Origin: Alphaproteobacteria bacterium
GTDB taxonomy: Bacteria > Pseudomonadota > Alphaproteobacteria > RF32 > CAG-239
Assembly: GCA_017445475.1 (NCBI GenBank)
Contig: JAFSUB010000009.1
Coordinates: forward strand, 37,477 to 101,476
Direction of reading: 5' to 3'
DNA length: 64,000 nt
The notes under the pieces are model-generated. The model was not told the origin of the DNA. It was given only the letters and a program-made list of their open reading frames with translations, and searched no databases. The first letter of the stretch is position 1. Each line of letters begins with the position of its first letter. Both the position numbers and the translations under genes were made by a program. Positions 1-9,011 of the stretch are shown piece by piece.

Positions 1-1936
1 AAGTGGTGTGCACGCGGCTTTGCGCATCAGAATCTTCCAAAAGCGCCGAAGTGTAGGTCGATTTGAGCTTTTGATAAGCGCGCCAGTCCAAAATTTTTTG
101 CGCCAGCTCGTGTTCTTGTGCAAGGTTTTCCAAAACATCAGCGCCTGTCTGAAAGCTTCCGGACGCTGTTTTTTTGCCTTTAATGCCCATTTTCACAAAC
201 AAAATATCGCCGATTTGTTTAGGGGAAGCGAGGTTAAATTCTTGTCCCGCCAGCGTAAAAATCTGTTTTTCAAGCGCGCGCATCTGATTTTCAAAATGCG
301 TATCAAGTGCCATCAGCGCATGAGCGTCAATCATCACGCCTTCCTGCTCCATTTTTTGCAAAATAGAAACAAGCGGCCTGTCAAAATTTTCATAGAGGGC
401 AACCTTTTTTTCGCTTATCAAACGCGGTTTGAACTTGTTATAAAGCCGAAGCGTGATGTCTGCATCTTCGGCGGCATAATCAAGCGCCTTATCAAGAGAA
501 ACTTCGTCAAAGCTGATTTTGTTTTTGCCGATGCCGCAAACATCTTCATATTTAATGGTTTGATAAGAAAGGAAAATGTCGGCAAGCTCGTCCAAACCGT
601 GCCCGTGTTCGGAGCTGTCCAAAACATAACTCATCACCGCCGTGTCATCATAAGGAGAAACGGTGGTGTCTTTTCCGATAAGCTGGGCTAAAAAGTGCAT
701 ATCAAACTTAATGTTGTGGCCGATTTTTAAAATCGCTTCATCTTCTAAAATCGGCTTTAAGTGTTTTTTTACCACTTCAAAAGAAAGCTGCTTCGGTGCA
801 TTGGGCGCAGATGAAAACAAGTCTTGAGCCTCTTGTTTCATGCCGTGCTTTAAGGGAACATAACACGCCTTGCCCTCTTCATAAGCCATTGAAAAACCAA
901 CAATTTTATCTTTGAAAGGATTAAGCCCCGTTGTTTCGGTGTCAATGGCCAACATACGCGCTTTTTTGATGTTGTCAATAAAGCTTATAAGCGCTTCTTC
1001 ATCTTGAATCAGAACATATTCTTTTTGAATTTCCCGAACGGCGATTTTTGGCGTGCAAGCTAAAGCCGCATCTTGCTCATCAACCCATTTTTCTGCTCTT
1101 GCGCGAAGGCTTTTTAAGGCATATTTATCAAGAAATCCGAGCACTTTTTGCTTGTCGGGCGCACGGCAGACAAAAGAATCAATATCTTGTGAAACGGGAA
1201 CATCTTTTTTTAAGCTGACGAGCTGTTTTGAAATTTTTGCATTTTCAATGTTTTGCAAAATTGCCTCACGGCGCTTGGTTTGCTTGATTTCGGAGGCTCT
1301 TTTTAAAACTTCGTCAAGGCTTCCGAACGTGTTGACAAGTTCTGCTGCCGTTTTCGGTCCGATGCCCGGCACACCTGGAACATTGTCAATCGAATCGCCT
1401 GAAAGCGCTTGAACATCAACAACCTTGTCAGGCAAAACGCCGAATTTTTCTTTGACATCATCGTCGGTAAAAAATTTTTCTTTCATAGCGTCATAATATT
1501 GCACGCCGTCTTTAATGAGTTGCATCAAATCTTTATCTGCCGAAACAACAACAGCTTCATAACCTTTTTTCAAGGCAAGTTCGGCATATGTTGCAATCAA
1601 GTCATCGGCTTCATAACCTTCTATTTCCAAAAAATGAAGGTTGAGTGCCTCAACGGCTTCTCTGATAATCGGAAATTGGGGAACAAGCTCAGGCGGCGTT
1701 TCTTTTCGAGTTGCCTTATAGTCTTTGAAAATTTCATTTCGAAAATTTTGCCGCTTGGCATCAAACAGCACAAGGCACAAGTCGCATTGAATTTTGGCGC
1801 GAAGTTTCATAAACATATTCACAAAACCCAACACGGCATTGACCGGCACACCGTCGGGCGATGTTAAAATCGGCAAAGCGTAAAAAGCTCTGAAAATATA
1901 GCCCGAACCGTCAATCAAACAAATTTTCTTTGTCAT
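1..1936 (-). CDS. polA: DNA polymerase I, 3' end cut by window edge
   Basis: DNA polymerase I fills gaps and removes RNA primers in replication and repair. The gene runs off the left edge, so only about the first 645 codons are present. The N-terminal 5'-3' exonuclease domain (residues 1 to ~260) shows EGYEADDLIA, SADKDLMQL and GDSIDNVPGVPGIGP. A 3'-5' exonuclease domain follows with DTETTGL near residue 332, GHNIKFD and YAAEDAD, so the acidic proofreading residues look intact. The polymerase domain has only begun (MEQEGVMID) at the edge. The start ATG at 1936 gives the family N-terminus MTKKICLIDGSG. It is divergent from the penicillin-binding protein gene that starts at 2069. Confidence 0.95.
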   Translation of the reverse strand, partial: MTKKICLIDGSGYIFRAFYALPILTSPDGVPVNAVLGFVNMFMKLRAKIQCDLCLVLFDAKRQNFRNEIFKDYKATRKETPPELVPQFPIIREAVEALNLHFLEIEGYEADDLIATYAELALKKGYEAVVVSADKDLMQLIKDGVQYYDAMKEKFFTDDDVKEKFGVLPDKVVDVQALSGDSIDNVPGVPGIGPKTAAELVNTFGSLDEVLKRASEIKQTKRREAILQNIENAKISKQLVSLKKDVPVSQDIDSFVCRAPDKQKVLGFLDKYALKSLRARAEKWVDEQDAALACTPKIAVREIQKEYVLIQDEEALISFIDNIKKARMLAIDTETTGLNPFKDKIVGFSMAYEEGKACYVPLKHGMKQEAQDLFSSAPNAPKQLSFEVVKKHLKPILEDEAILKIGHNIKFDMHFLAQLIGKDTTVSPYDDTAVMSYVLDSSEHGHGLDELADIFLSYQTIKYEDVCGIGKNKISFDEVSLDKALDYAAEDADITLRLYNKFKPRLISEKKVALYENFDRPLVSILQKMEQEGVMIDAHALMALDTHFENQMRALEKQIFTLAGQEFNLASPKQIGDILFVKMGIKGKKTASGSFQTGADVLENLAQEHELAQKILDWRAYQKLKSTYTSALLEDSDAQSRVHTT

Positions 1937-2068
1937 TTTTGTTTTCCAATCATCAATTTTGAAGGCACTGATGCTGCGAATATAACGAATATTTTTGTTT
2001 TCGCCAAGATATAAAAAATTTTTTAAGACATTTATTCTAAAATGCGCTGAAATTAAGCGGAGATAAAA

Positions 2069-3868
2069 ATGGTTCAAAAAACAAAAACAAGAAAGCGCAC
2101 GAAAACGCGCAAAACCAAAAAAAAGACATTAAAGCGCTTCTTTGTTAAGGCGGTGTTTTGGTGTTTGTGTTTCTTTTTTGTTGTGCTCGGTGCCTTTGTT
2201 TTTTATTGTTATGAAACATTGCCCGACATTGATGTCGCGCTTTCCAAAACGCGTCAGCCCTCCACAACAATCATTGCCGAAAACGGCAATGAAATTCACA
2301 CATTCGGCAATTCTTTTGCGGAGGTGATATATTTAAAAGACCTGCCGTCATATGTTCCGGAAGCAATTATTGATGTTGAAGACAGGCGTTTTTTTTCGCA
2401 TTTCGGCTTTGATGTCATCGGTTTTGTTCGTGCGATGGCAACAAATGTTTTTAAAAGGCGTTATGCGCAAGGGGCATCAACCATCACGCAACAAGTTGCA
2501 AAAAATCTGTTTTTAACGCCAAAAAAAAATCTCAAGCGCAAGGTTCAAGAGCTTTTGCTTGCTTTTTGGCTTGAAAAAAAGTTCAGCAAAGAGCAGATTT
2601 TAACGCTTTATCTTAATCGTGTTTATTTAGGTGCGGGCACATACGGCATTGAGGCGGCTTCAAACAGATATTTTGGCAAAAGCTCACGAGATTTAAGCTT
2701 GAAAGAAGCTGCTGTTTTGGCGGGCATGCTGAAAGCACCCTCGCGTTACAACCCGATATACAGCAAGCAAAATGCGCTCAATCGTGCGAAGGTTGTTTTG
2801 AATTTGATGCTTAATCATGGCAGCATCAGTGAAACGGAATTTAAAAAAGCCGAAAAAGAGCCGCTTGTTGACATAACACAATATAAGGTTGCGGGCGGAA
2901 GGCACTTTGCCGATATGGTTTATGCTGAGGTAAATGCCTACATTGGCGAGCGTGATGAAGATGTTTATGTGAGCACAACGCTTGACCAAGATTTGCAGCA
3001 AAAAGCCGAGTGGATTTTGAAAGATATGGTGCGTGCAAACGCAAAAAACAACGTTAGTGAGGGCGCGCTTATCATTTTAGATTATGGTGGTGCCATCAAG
3101 GCGATGGTGGGCGGTGTCGATTATTCAAAAAGCCAGTTCAACAGAGCAGATCAGGCATTGCGCCAGCCCGGTTCCGCTTTCAAAACATTTGTTTATTTAA
3201 CGGCACTCGAAAAAGGTTTTGAGCCGTTTGATACAATTTCGGACACACCAATTGCCATCGGCTCGTGGCATCCCGAAAATTACGGCAAAAAATATTACGG
3301 CGATGTAACGCTCGATTTTGCTTTTTCAAATTCGCTTAATTTGGCGACGGTTCATCTGGCGCAAAAACTGGGGCTTGGCGACGTTGTTCGAAACGCCAAA
3401 CGAATGGGTATTACCACAACGCTGAAAAAAAATCCGGCACTTTCACTGGGTGCAAGTGAGGTGAAGCTCATTGATATGGCGACGGCATATTTAAGCATTG
3501 CAAACGGCGGTTTTGCGGCTTTTGTTTATGCCATAGATGGCATATATTCCAAAGACGGTCGCGAGCTTTATGGCCGTGCCGAGGACAGCGCAATACGCAT
3601 CATCAAAAAAGACGTTGCCGCAAAAATGACGAAGATGCTTGAAAATGTTGTTGCTTTCGGCACGGGAAAAAATGCGCAGACCGGTGAATTTGTTGCCGGC
3701 AAAACGGGTACATCTCAAGATTTCAGAGATGCATGGTTTGTGGGCTTTACAAAAAAATATGTCGTTGCTGTTTGGGTTGGAAACGATGACAATTCGCCGA
3801 TGAAAAATGTAACGGGCGGAACGGTGCCTGCACAGATTTTCAAAAAAATTATGCTTTCCGCACCTTGA
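2069..3868 (+). CDS. Class A penicillin-binding protein (transglycosylase/transpeptidase), PBP1A-like
   Basis: Inner-membrane enzyme that polymerises lipid II into glycan strands and crosslinks the peptides. The 599-residue protein has a very basic N-terminus, one membrane anchor (~24-47), a GT51 transglycosylase domain with EDRRFFSHFGFD (catalytic Glu ~104) and QGASTITQQ, then a transpeptidase domain with SxxK in PGSAFK (~368), SxN in SNSLN (~419) and KTG in KTGTS (~545). It is shorter than typical PBP1A proteins, without an obvious large insert between domains or a long C-terminal tail. The start ATG follows AGCGGAGAT. mrcA would be the nearest symbol, but the subtype cannot be fixed by eye. 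Confidence 0.93.
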   Translation: MVQKTKTRKRTKTRKTKKKTLKRFFVKAVFWCLCFFFVVLGAFVFYCYETLPDIDVALSKTRQPSTTIIAENGNEIHTFGNSFAEVIYLKDLPSYVPEAIIDVEDRRFFSHFGFDVIGFVRAMATNVFKRRYAQGASTITQQVAKNLFLTPKKNLKRKVQELLLAFWLEKKFSKEQILTLYLNRVYLGAGTYGIEAASNRYFGKSSRDLSLKEAAVLAGMLKAPSRYNPIYSKQNALNRAKVVLNLMLNHGSISETEFKKAEKEPLVDITQYKVAGGRHFADMVYAEVNAYIGERDEDVYVSTTLDQDLQQKAEWILKDMVRANAKNNVSEGALIILDYGGAIKAMVGGVDYSKSQFNRADQALRQPGSAFKTFVYLTALEKGFEPFDTISDTPIAIGSWHPENYGKKYYGDVTLDFAFSNSLNLATVHLAQKLGLGDVVRNAKRMGITTTLKKNPALSLGASEVKLIDMATAYLSIANGGFAAFVYAIDGIYSKDGRELYGRAEDSAIRIIKKDVAAKMTKMLENVVAFGTGKNAQTGEFVAGKTGTSQDFRDAWFVGFTKKYVVAVWVGNDDNSPMKNVTGGTVPAQIFKKIMLSAP

Positions 3869-3943
3869 AAAACTTTTTTCTGGACAAGCTTAGAAAAAAG
3901 GCCTAACATAAAAAAAGAAAGACATTTTAAGGAGGACTTGACA

Positions 3944-4177
3944 ATGAAAAAGATTTTTTTAAGCTTTTTGTTGTTGCCGTTTTTGTTTATCAGCCCCACA
4001 TCGTCAAGGGTTGTGTTTTTGCCAAACGCGCCTGAAAGCGTTGGACGCGTTCCTCAAGGTGTGCAAAGATGTGTTACTTTGGGCTACACGCAAACAGCAG
4101 AAACTTGCACTGACGGTGTTCTTGAAGAGGCTTGTCCTTATCAATTGGGCTACTACAAATATTGCCGTGAAAATTAA
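3944..4177 (+). CDS. Small secreted cysteine-containing protein, function unknown
   Basis: Not recognised. The 77-residue product starts at ATG 3944, eight bases after a perfect AAGGAGG (3929-3935); a TTG two codons upstream is less likely. The first ~23 residues are a clear signal peptide (MKK, then a Leu/Phe core, ending near SPTSS). The mature part of ~55 residues contains four cysteines (QRCVTL, ETCTDG, EACPYQ, KYCREN), which could form two disulfides in the periplasm. It ends 6 bases before the stop of the convergent rlmH. Confidence 0.75.
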   Translation: MKKIFLSFLLLPFLFISPTSSRVVFLPNAPESVGRVPQGVQRCVTLGYTQTAETCTDGVLEEACPYQLGYYKYCREN

Positions 4178-4183
4178 GCTAAA

Positions 4184-4624
4184 TCACTCTCTATGATAGG
4201 GGTGGCCGTCTAAAATGGTTTGTGCGCGGTAGATTTGTTCGGCCAAAACGGCGCGTATGAGCATATGCGGCATCGTGAGTTTCCCAAAAGACAACAATAA
4301 ATCTGCCCGCTTTCGCACAATTTCCGTATGTCCGTCTGCACCGCCGATTAAAAAGCATATTTCCGACACACCTTCGTTTTGCCAGTTTCTGATTTTTGAA
4401 GCAAAAGCAAGGCTTGATATGTTTTCGCCCCGCTCGTCTAACACAACAACCTTTGCGCCTCTTTGAATATTCTCAAGCAAAAATTCGGCTTCTTTTTTTT
4501 GAGTGTCGTTATCTTTTTCTTTGATGATTAAATTCCACGACAGCCGTTTTTGATATTCTTCAATCAAAGCATATTCCGGCGAGCCTTTTTTGCATTTTCC
4601 GATGGCAAGAATGAGTATTTTCAT
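4184..4624 (-). CDS. rlmH: 23S rRNA pseudouridine-1915 N3-methyltransferase RlmH
   Basis: Methylates pseudouridine 1915 in helix 69 of 23S rRNA using S-adenosylmethionine. The 146-residue SPOUT-family protein has the usual length and ending: FLIGGADGH near residue 100, the LSFGKLTMPHMLIR stretch, and the C-terminal QIYRAQTILDGHPYHRE. The start ATG overlaps the stop of the upstream M20 peptidase gene by 4 bases (ATGA), so the two are probably translationally coupled. Confidence 0.95.
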   Translation of the reverse strand: MKILILAIGKCKKGSPEYALIEEYQKRLSWNLIIKEKDNDTQKKEAEFLLENIQRGAKVVVLDERGENISSLAFASKIRNWQNEGVSEICFLIGGADGHTEIVRKRADLLLSFGKLTMPHMLIRAVLAEQIYRAQTILDGHPYHRE

Positions 4625-5730
4625 TTTTTTTGCCCCAAGTTTCTTAAAAATTGAATTTGAATGTCGGCCAGTTTCATCACGGAGTTAATGTCAACCCATT
4701 CATTTGCTGCGTGCATACCGTCGCCTGTGCCCGAGTGCATAATAATCACCGCACCGCGTTCATAAAATGCACGCGAATCGGTCGCTCCGCCGATATATTC
4801 AAAGAGGGTTGGTTTTTGCAAAACGTGCTCGGCCAGATTTTTATAAGCCAAAAGGTGAGGGTGGTTTTCATCGATGACAACGGGAATGCTTTGCATGACA
4901 ACTTCGAAAGCGACGCCGTCTTCCATCAAAGGCAAAAGCTTGTTTTTTAACTCTTGAACGGTTGATTTTTCGGTTAGTCTGAAGTCAAGCAAAGCTTCAG
5001 CCGAATCGGAAATGATGTTTGCAACATTGCCGCCGGAAATTTTTGCAAAATGAAGCGTGTCAATCCAAGTTTGTTTCGGCTTTCCGGACAATTCGGAATA
5101 GTGCGGAAAAACTTTTCTGATGTTCTGCCACGTTTTAAGGAGCTGTTCGTTGGCATCTATGCCCTCCCAAGGCGTTGAACCGTGCGCTGCTTTGCCTTTG
5201 GCGACAAGTTTCACATAAACGGGATTTTTACAGCGCACAACAATTTTTGTAATATCGCCGCCGACATCGTTGTCTAAAACAATGTCAGACTTAAGGTTTG
5301 GATGTGTTTTTAAAAAAGCTTCCAAACTTTTGCTGCCCTGTTCTTCATCTGTTGAAAAAATGAGGCCGAATTTCAGGTCGAGCTTTTTTTCCATCACATA
5401 GGCCATTGAGTTGATGGCAACGGCGGCAAACGATTTCATATCCAAAGCACCTCTGGCATATAGCCTGCCGTTTTTTTGCTTGGCGCAAAACATTTCATTT
5501 GTGCCTTCCACAACATCAATATGCCCCAAAACAAGCGCGTCAAAATGTTCGCTGTTTTGGTTGCGCGCAAACAAAACGGGAGAAGCATCTTTAAATGAAA
5601 AAATATCAACAAGCGCGCCGGTAGGTTCAAGCGTTTGTTTGATATATTCAAGACATTTTTGAATTTGTTCACGATTTCCGGTGATGGTTTGAAAAGAAAT
5701 TAAATTTTTGGAAAGTGAAAGAATATCCAT
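4621..5730 (-). CDS. M20-family metallopeptidase (ArgE/DapE-like deacylase)
   Basis: Zinc-dependent amidohydrolase of the M20 family; members remove acyl groups from amino acid derivatives such as acetylornithine or succinyl-diaminopimelate. Family motifs are visible: GHIDVVEG (metal ligand and following Asp), a DMKS segment, DEEQGS (catalytic Glu) and a His in AHGSTPW from the dimerisation domain, with STGTGDG-like HSGTGDG near the end. About 369 residues from the ATG at 5730, which has an AAGGT-like site upstream; an ATG 45 bases further upstream lacks one. The substrate cannot be told from sequence, so argE is not assigned. Co-transcribed with rlmH. Confidence 0.85.
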   Translation of the reverse strand: MDILSLSKNLISFQTITGNREQIQKCLEYIKQTLEPTGALVDIFSFKDASPVLFARNQNSEHFDALVLGHIDVVEGTNEMFCAKQKNGRLYARGALDMKSFAAVAINSMAYVMEKKLDLKFGLIFSTDEEQGSKSLEAFLKTHPNLKSDIVLDNDVGGDITKIVVRCKNPVYVKLVAKGKAAHGSTPWEGIDANEQLLKTWQNIRKVFPHYSELSGKPKQTWIDTLHFAKISGGNVANIISDSAEALLDFRLTEKSTVQELKNKLLPLMEDGVAFEVVMQSIPVVIDENHPHLLAYKNLAEHVLQKPTLFEYIGGATDSRAFYERGAVIIMHSGTGDGMHAANEWVDINSVMKLADIQIQFLRNLGQKK

Positions 5731-5759
5731 TGTTTTTACCTTTTTTTTAATATCTTTAA

Positions 5760-5765
5760 TATAAT
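5760..5765 (+). promoter_or_regulatory. -10 element upstream of the SH3-domain gene
   Basis: TATAAT at 5760-5765 lies 31 bases before the ATG at 5797. The matching -35 region is AT-rich and weak, so this is only a likely promoter. Confidence 0.4.
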
Positions 5766-5796
5766 CTGTTTTCAAAGTAAATCAAAAGGGAAGAAA

Positions 5797-6300
5797 ATGA
5801 AAGTATTTTTAAGCGCGTTTGCAGTTTTATTTGCTTTTTTTGCGGTGGCAAAAGCCGAGGTTTCCGATTCGAGTGAAAGCGGTCTTTCTTTGCCACGTAT
5901 GGTTTCAATTCGCGCCGACAACATCAACGCGCGTTCGGGACCCGGCACAAAATATCCGATAGAGTGGATTTACAAACAAAAAGGCGCACCCCTTGAAATT
6001 ATCAATGAGTTTGAGCTTTGGCGTCAGGTCAGAGATTGGGAAGGCTCTGTTTCGTGGATTCATAAAACACGGCTTTCCGGAAAGCGGTTTGTTAAGGTGA
6101 TTACGCCCGGAGAAAACAACATTTACAACAACAGCCATTATGATTCGCGCGTGATTGCGAAGGTTGAAGACGGTGTTGTCGGCGAAATCAAAAAATGCCC
6201 CAAGAAAAATGAGTTTTGTCTCATCAAGTTTGAAACCATTGAAGGCTGGGTGTCTAAAAAAAATCTCTTTGGCGTTTATGAAAACGAAGTGATTAAATAG
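5797..6300 (+). CDS. Secreted SH3-domain protein
   Basis: 167 residues with a signal peptide (~1-20, ending AVAKAEV) followed by two bacterial SH3-like segments: RADNINARSGPGTKYP (~40) through SWIHKTRL, then a second through GWVSKKNLFG near the C-terminus. Proteins of this type are common in alphaproteobacteria and are thought to act at the cell wall; the exact role is unknown. A TATAAT -10 element lies at 5760-5765, about 30 bases before the start. The stop overlaps the convergent tilS end by 8 bases. Confidence 0.85.
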   Translation: MKVFLSAFAVLFAFFAVAKAEVSDSSESGLSLPRMVSIRADNINARSGPGTKYPIEWIYKQKGAPLEIINEFELWRQVRDWEGSVSWIHKTRLSGKRFVKVITPGENNIYNNSHYDSRVIAKVEDGVVGEIKKCPKKNEFCLIKFETIEGWVSKKNLFGVYENEVIK

Positions 6301-7369
6301 AACATTCGCCGCCTGTTAAAATTTTTTTGACGGGCAGGGGAATTTTTTGTGCTTTGTATTGCGGGTTTTCTTTTATAAAATCGTTCCACTTTTGGCGGCT
6401 GTATGTCATGTTCTGTATGTGCTCGGGAACAAACCATAAAAAACCGTTCATACAAATCATTTGACAGTGGCCCAGTGTCGCAGCCTTAAAGTTTGGCTTT
6501 CCAAGCTTTTTCAAAAGCTTAAAAATTTTTTGTGCCTCGGGTGCATAATCTGTCTGTGCCGTTGTTTGAATGATAAAACAAAGCAGGCGATAGGCAATTT
6601 CGTCATCAAGGGCTTGAAAAAAAACCTTTGAACAGCGAAAGGCTTTGTTTTTATATGACTTAAAATTGTTTTTGAAAAGTTTGCTTATCAATCGATCAAA
6701 ATAATTTCGTGAGCCCTGAAGCCTCAGCATTGTTTGTGCAATCTTTGAAGGCGTAATACCTGTTTGTTTTTCGAAAACAGGCAAAAATTTTCGAATTTTC
6801 ACACGAAGCAGGCTTGAATCATTGTTGCTTTCGTCCTCAACCCAAGCAATTGAGCGTTTTTTCAAATAATCTTTCAAAACATCAGGGTGCGTTGAAAGAA
6901 GCGGCCGCAAAACGGTTATGCCGTGATGGTGCGTTGCCTCATTCATACCGCACAAACCGCTCAAACCGCTGCCGCGCTCCAAACGCATAAAAAAAGTTTC
7001 CGCCTGATCAAGCAGATGATGCGCCGTCATCAAAAAGCGCACGTTGTGTTCGACACACCAATTTTTGATAAGCCGATACCGCGCCTGCCGTGCGGCTTCT
7101 TCAATGCCGGTTTTCGGCTTTTGCCCTTTCCAGATAAGAATGTGGTGTTCAATGCCGTTTTTTTTCATAATGTCCGCAACATATTGTGCCTCTTTTTTTG
7201 AAGACGGACGCAGACCATGATCGACGGTTAGTGCGATGATGCGGTTTTTTTGAGCTTTGAGTTCATCGCAAAGCATTAGTGCGAGCGCAAGCGAATCCGC
7301 CCCGCCCGAAACACCTACGGCAATTGTTTCTTGAGCCAAATCGTGCCTTGTCAAAAAATCCTTAAACAT
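6293..7369 (-). CDS. tilS: tRNA(Ile)-lysidine synthetase
   Basis: Converts the wobble cytidine of tRNA-Ile(CAU) to lysidine with ATP and lysine, changing decoding from AUG to AUA. 358 residues from ATG 7369. The PP-loop ATP-binding motif SGGADS lies at ~21-26, followed by VDHGLRPSS and the TAHHLLDQAET signature. Directly downstream of cpoB: the cpoB stop TAA is followed at once by TTG-ATG, so a TTG start one codon earlier is possible. In many alphaproteobacteria ftsH follows tilS; here a convergent gene follows instead. Confidence 0.94.
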   Translation of the reverse strand: MFKDFLTRHDLAQETIAVGVSGGADSLALALMLCDELKAQKNRIIALTVDHGLRPSSKKEAQYVADIMKKNGIEHHILIWKGQKPKTGIEEAARQARYRLIKNWCVEHNVRFLMTAHHLLDQAETFFMRLERGSGLSGLCGMNEATHHHGITVLRPLLSTHPDVLKDYLKKRSIAWVEDESNNDSSLLRVKIRKFLPVFEKQTGITPSKIAQTMLRLQGSRNYFDRLISKLFKNNFKSYKNKAFRCSKVFFQALDDEIAYRLLCFIIQTTAQTDYAPEAQKIFKLLKKLGKPNFKAATLGHCQMICMNGFLWFVPEHIQNMTYSRQKWNDFIKENPQYKAQKIPLPVKKILTGGECSI

Positions 7370-7372
7370 CAA

Positions 7373-8221
7373 TTATCGGCATCCGAGTTGTGTCAGCTGA
7401 TTTTTTGCCTTTTGCTTCAAATCGGCCGACGCATTTGCAAATTCTTTCGGAAGCTCCCTAAAAGCTGCGCAAGCGCCGTCTTTTTTGCCGAGTTGCGCCA
7501 TAGAAAGCCCGAGTTTATATAAGCAATCAGCGCCTTTGTTGCCGCCTTTATAGTTTTCATAGCCTTTTTTGAAAGCAACGGCGGCTTTGGCATAATCTTT
7601 TTCTTTGTAATACACTTCGCCGAGCCAATATTGCGCATTAGAGGCAAGCTTGTCGGAGGGGTGATTTGTTAAAATGAGCTGAAAATTTTGTTCCGCAAGC
7701 CCCGTGTCGCCAAGTTTTAAGGCTTCTAAACCCTGTGTGTAAAGGTCTGAAACGTCAGACATACTGCCGCCTAAATCGTTCAGCGCACCTGATGTAACTT
7801 CATCACCGACAATTGAACGCGGCGCGCCGGTTGCAACCGTCGGTGCGAATCTTTGCATTTGAGAAAGTGAACCCGTCGCTGCGGCAATAGGTTTACCCTC
7901 AAGCATATTAAAACGTGTTTCCATATCTTTGCCGAGCGCGTCAATTCTTTCATTTGTTTGTTTTAGCTTAAATTCAAGCTCTTCGATTTTACCATTTAAA
8001 TTGCGGATAATTTCATCATATTCGCCAAGATGAGCCACCCCGCTTGAACCGATACCGACCGCCGAATCCGTTTTGTCGCGATAAAGTTTGCGATTGATGA
8101 CAACCAATTCCTCTTTAATGTCGTCAATTTGGTTTTGAAAACCCGAAAAATCTTGCGCAAAAGCAGAAAAAGCAACACCGGTGCTTGCGGCAAAACTCAA
8201 AATATAGAACATTTTTTTCAT
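7373..8221 (-). CDS. cpoB: Tol-Pal system coordinator CpoB (YbgF)
   Basis: Periplasmic protein that links Tol-Pal constriction of the outer membrane with peptidoglycan synthesis. 282 residues: a signal peptide (to about AFAQ-D), an N-terminal coiled-coil stretch (~25-100, with repeated ELEFKLKQTNERID-type heptads), a low-complexity linker, and C-terminal TPR repeats including LASNAQYWLGEVYY and KGADCLYKLGLSMA. Start ATG 8221 has AGGTG upstream. Lies between pal and tilS, the usual order. Confidence 0.92.
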   Translation of the reverse strand: MKKMFYILSFAASTGVAFSAFAQDFSGFQNQIDDIKEELVVINRKLYRDKTDSAVGIGSSGVAHLGEYDEIIRNLNGKIEELEFKLKQTNERIDALGKDMETRFNMLEGKPIAAATGSLSQMQRFAPTVATGAPRSIVGDEVTSGALNDLGGSMSDVSDLYTQGLEALKLGDTGLAEQNFQLILTNHPSDKLASNAQYWLGEVYYKEKDYAKAAVAFKKGYENYKGGNKGADCLYKLGLSMAQLGKKDGACAAFRELPKEFANASADLKQKAKNQLTQLGCR

Positions 8222-8285
8222 ACACACACCTCGTTTATATAGCAGTTGATTTGTTTCATATATAAATGAAAAGTTTAAGTTTCAC

Positions 8286-8320
8286 AACAAAAAAACGCAC
8301 ACTTTAAGCAAAGCGTGCGC
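8286..8320 (-). terminator. Rho-independent terminator after pal
   Basis: On the minus strand, an 11-base stem of the GCACGCTTT/AAAGTGTGC type (arms 8295-8305 and 8310-8320) is followed by a run of seven T. It sits between pal and cpoB and probably limits read-through from pal. Confidence 0.75.
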
Positions 8321-8343
8321 TTTTTAAGCTTTTGCGTGCGAAA

Positions 8344-8814
8344 TTACATGTCGCTTGTTCTGACAACTGTAACGGCACGACGGTTTTGAGCCCAAGCCGC
8401 TTCATTGCTTCCCAAAACGGCAGGTCTTTCTTTGCCGTATGAGATTGTTGCAATGCGGTCGGCATCAACACCGTGAGAAACCAAATATTCCTTAACGGCG
8501 TTTGCACGGCGCTCACCTAAAGCCAAGTTATATTCACGTGTTCCGCGTTCATCGCAGTAACCTTGAACAATAACATTAACTTTGTTGTGGCGCTTTGATG
8601 TCAGCCAGTTCACTTGCGTGTCCAAAACTTCTTGAGCGTTTTGCGTTAAAGCAGAGCTGTCCAAAGCAAAGAACACACGATCTTCGGCATTAGCCATAAA
8701 ATCACGGGCTTCTTTTGCTTCGCAGTCAACACCGCCAAACAAACCGCCGTTTGAACTCATTGATGAACAACCGGCAAGCACCATCACACAGAATAAACCT
8801 AAAAGTTTTTTCAT
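8344..8814 (-). CDS. pal: Peptidoglycan-associated lipoprotein Pal
   Basis: Outer-membrane lipoprotein that binds peptidoglycan and TolB, holding the envelope layers together during division. 156 residues: signal peptide with lipobox LAGC (Cys ~16), then an OmpA-like domain with the peptidoglycan-binding stretch GYCDERGTREYNLALGERRA (~80-100). Start ATG 8814 was chosen because GGAG precedes it and it fits the lipoprotein signal. First gene of a pal-cpoB-tilS group. Confidence 0.96.
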   Translation of the reverse strand: MKKLLGLFCVMVLAGCSSMSSNGGLFGGVDCEAKEARDFMANAEDRVFFALDSSALTQNAQEVLDTQVNWLTSKRHNKVNVIVQGYCDERGTREYNLALGERRANAVKEYLVSHGVDADRIATISYGKERPAVLGSNEAAWAQNRRAVTVVRTSDM

Positions 8815-8849
8815 ATATTTTCTCCATATGGGTTTAATAACATTCATTC

Positions 8850-8867
8850 TTCGTGAATATTCACGAA
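8850..8867. promoter_or_regulatory. 18-base perfect palindrome upstream of pal
   Basis: TTCGTGAATATTCACGAA is a perfect inverted repeat 36 bases before the pal start. There is no T-run, so it is not an obvious terminator. The symmetry fits a dimeric regulator's operator, but no regulator can be named. Confidence 0.5.
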
Positions 8868-9011
8868 AACTTAATTGCAATACAACTAATACAAAACCAA
8901 ACATAAGCAATAAAAATAAATTTTTCAATAAGAAAATGCAAAAAATTCCCAAAAATTTCACCAAAAGTTTTATTTTTTGCGCTTTGATGAGGATAAAGGA
9001 TTCCGATAAGC

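Noticed and set aside
3873..3900. Terminator after the penicillin-binding protein gene
   Set aside because: CTTTTTTCT/AGAAAAAAG pairs but contains almost no G-C pairs, so it is too weak to call.
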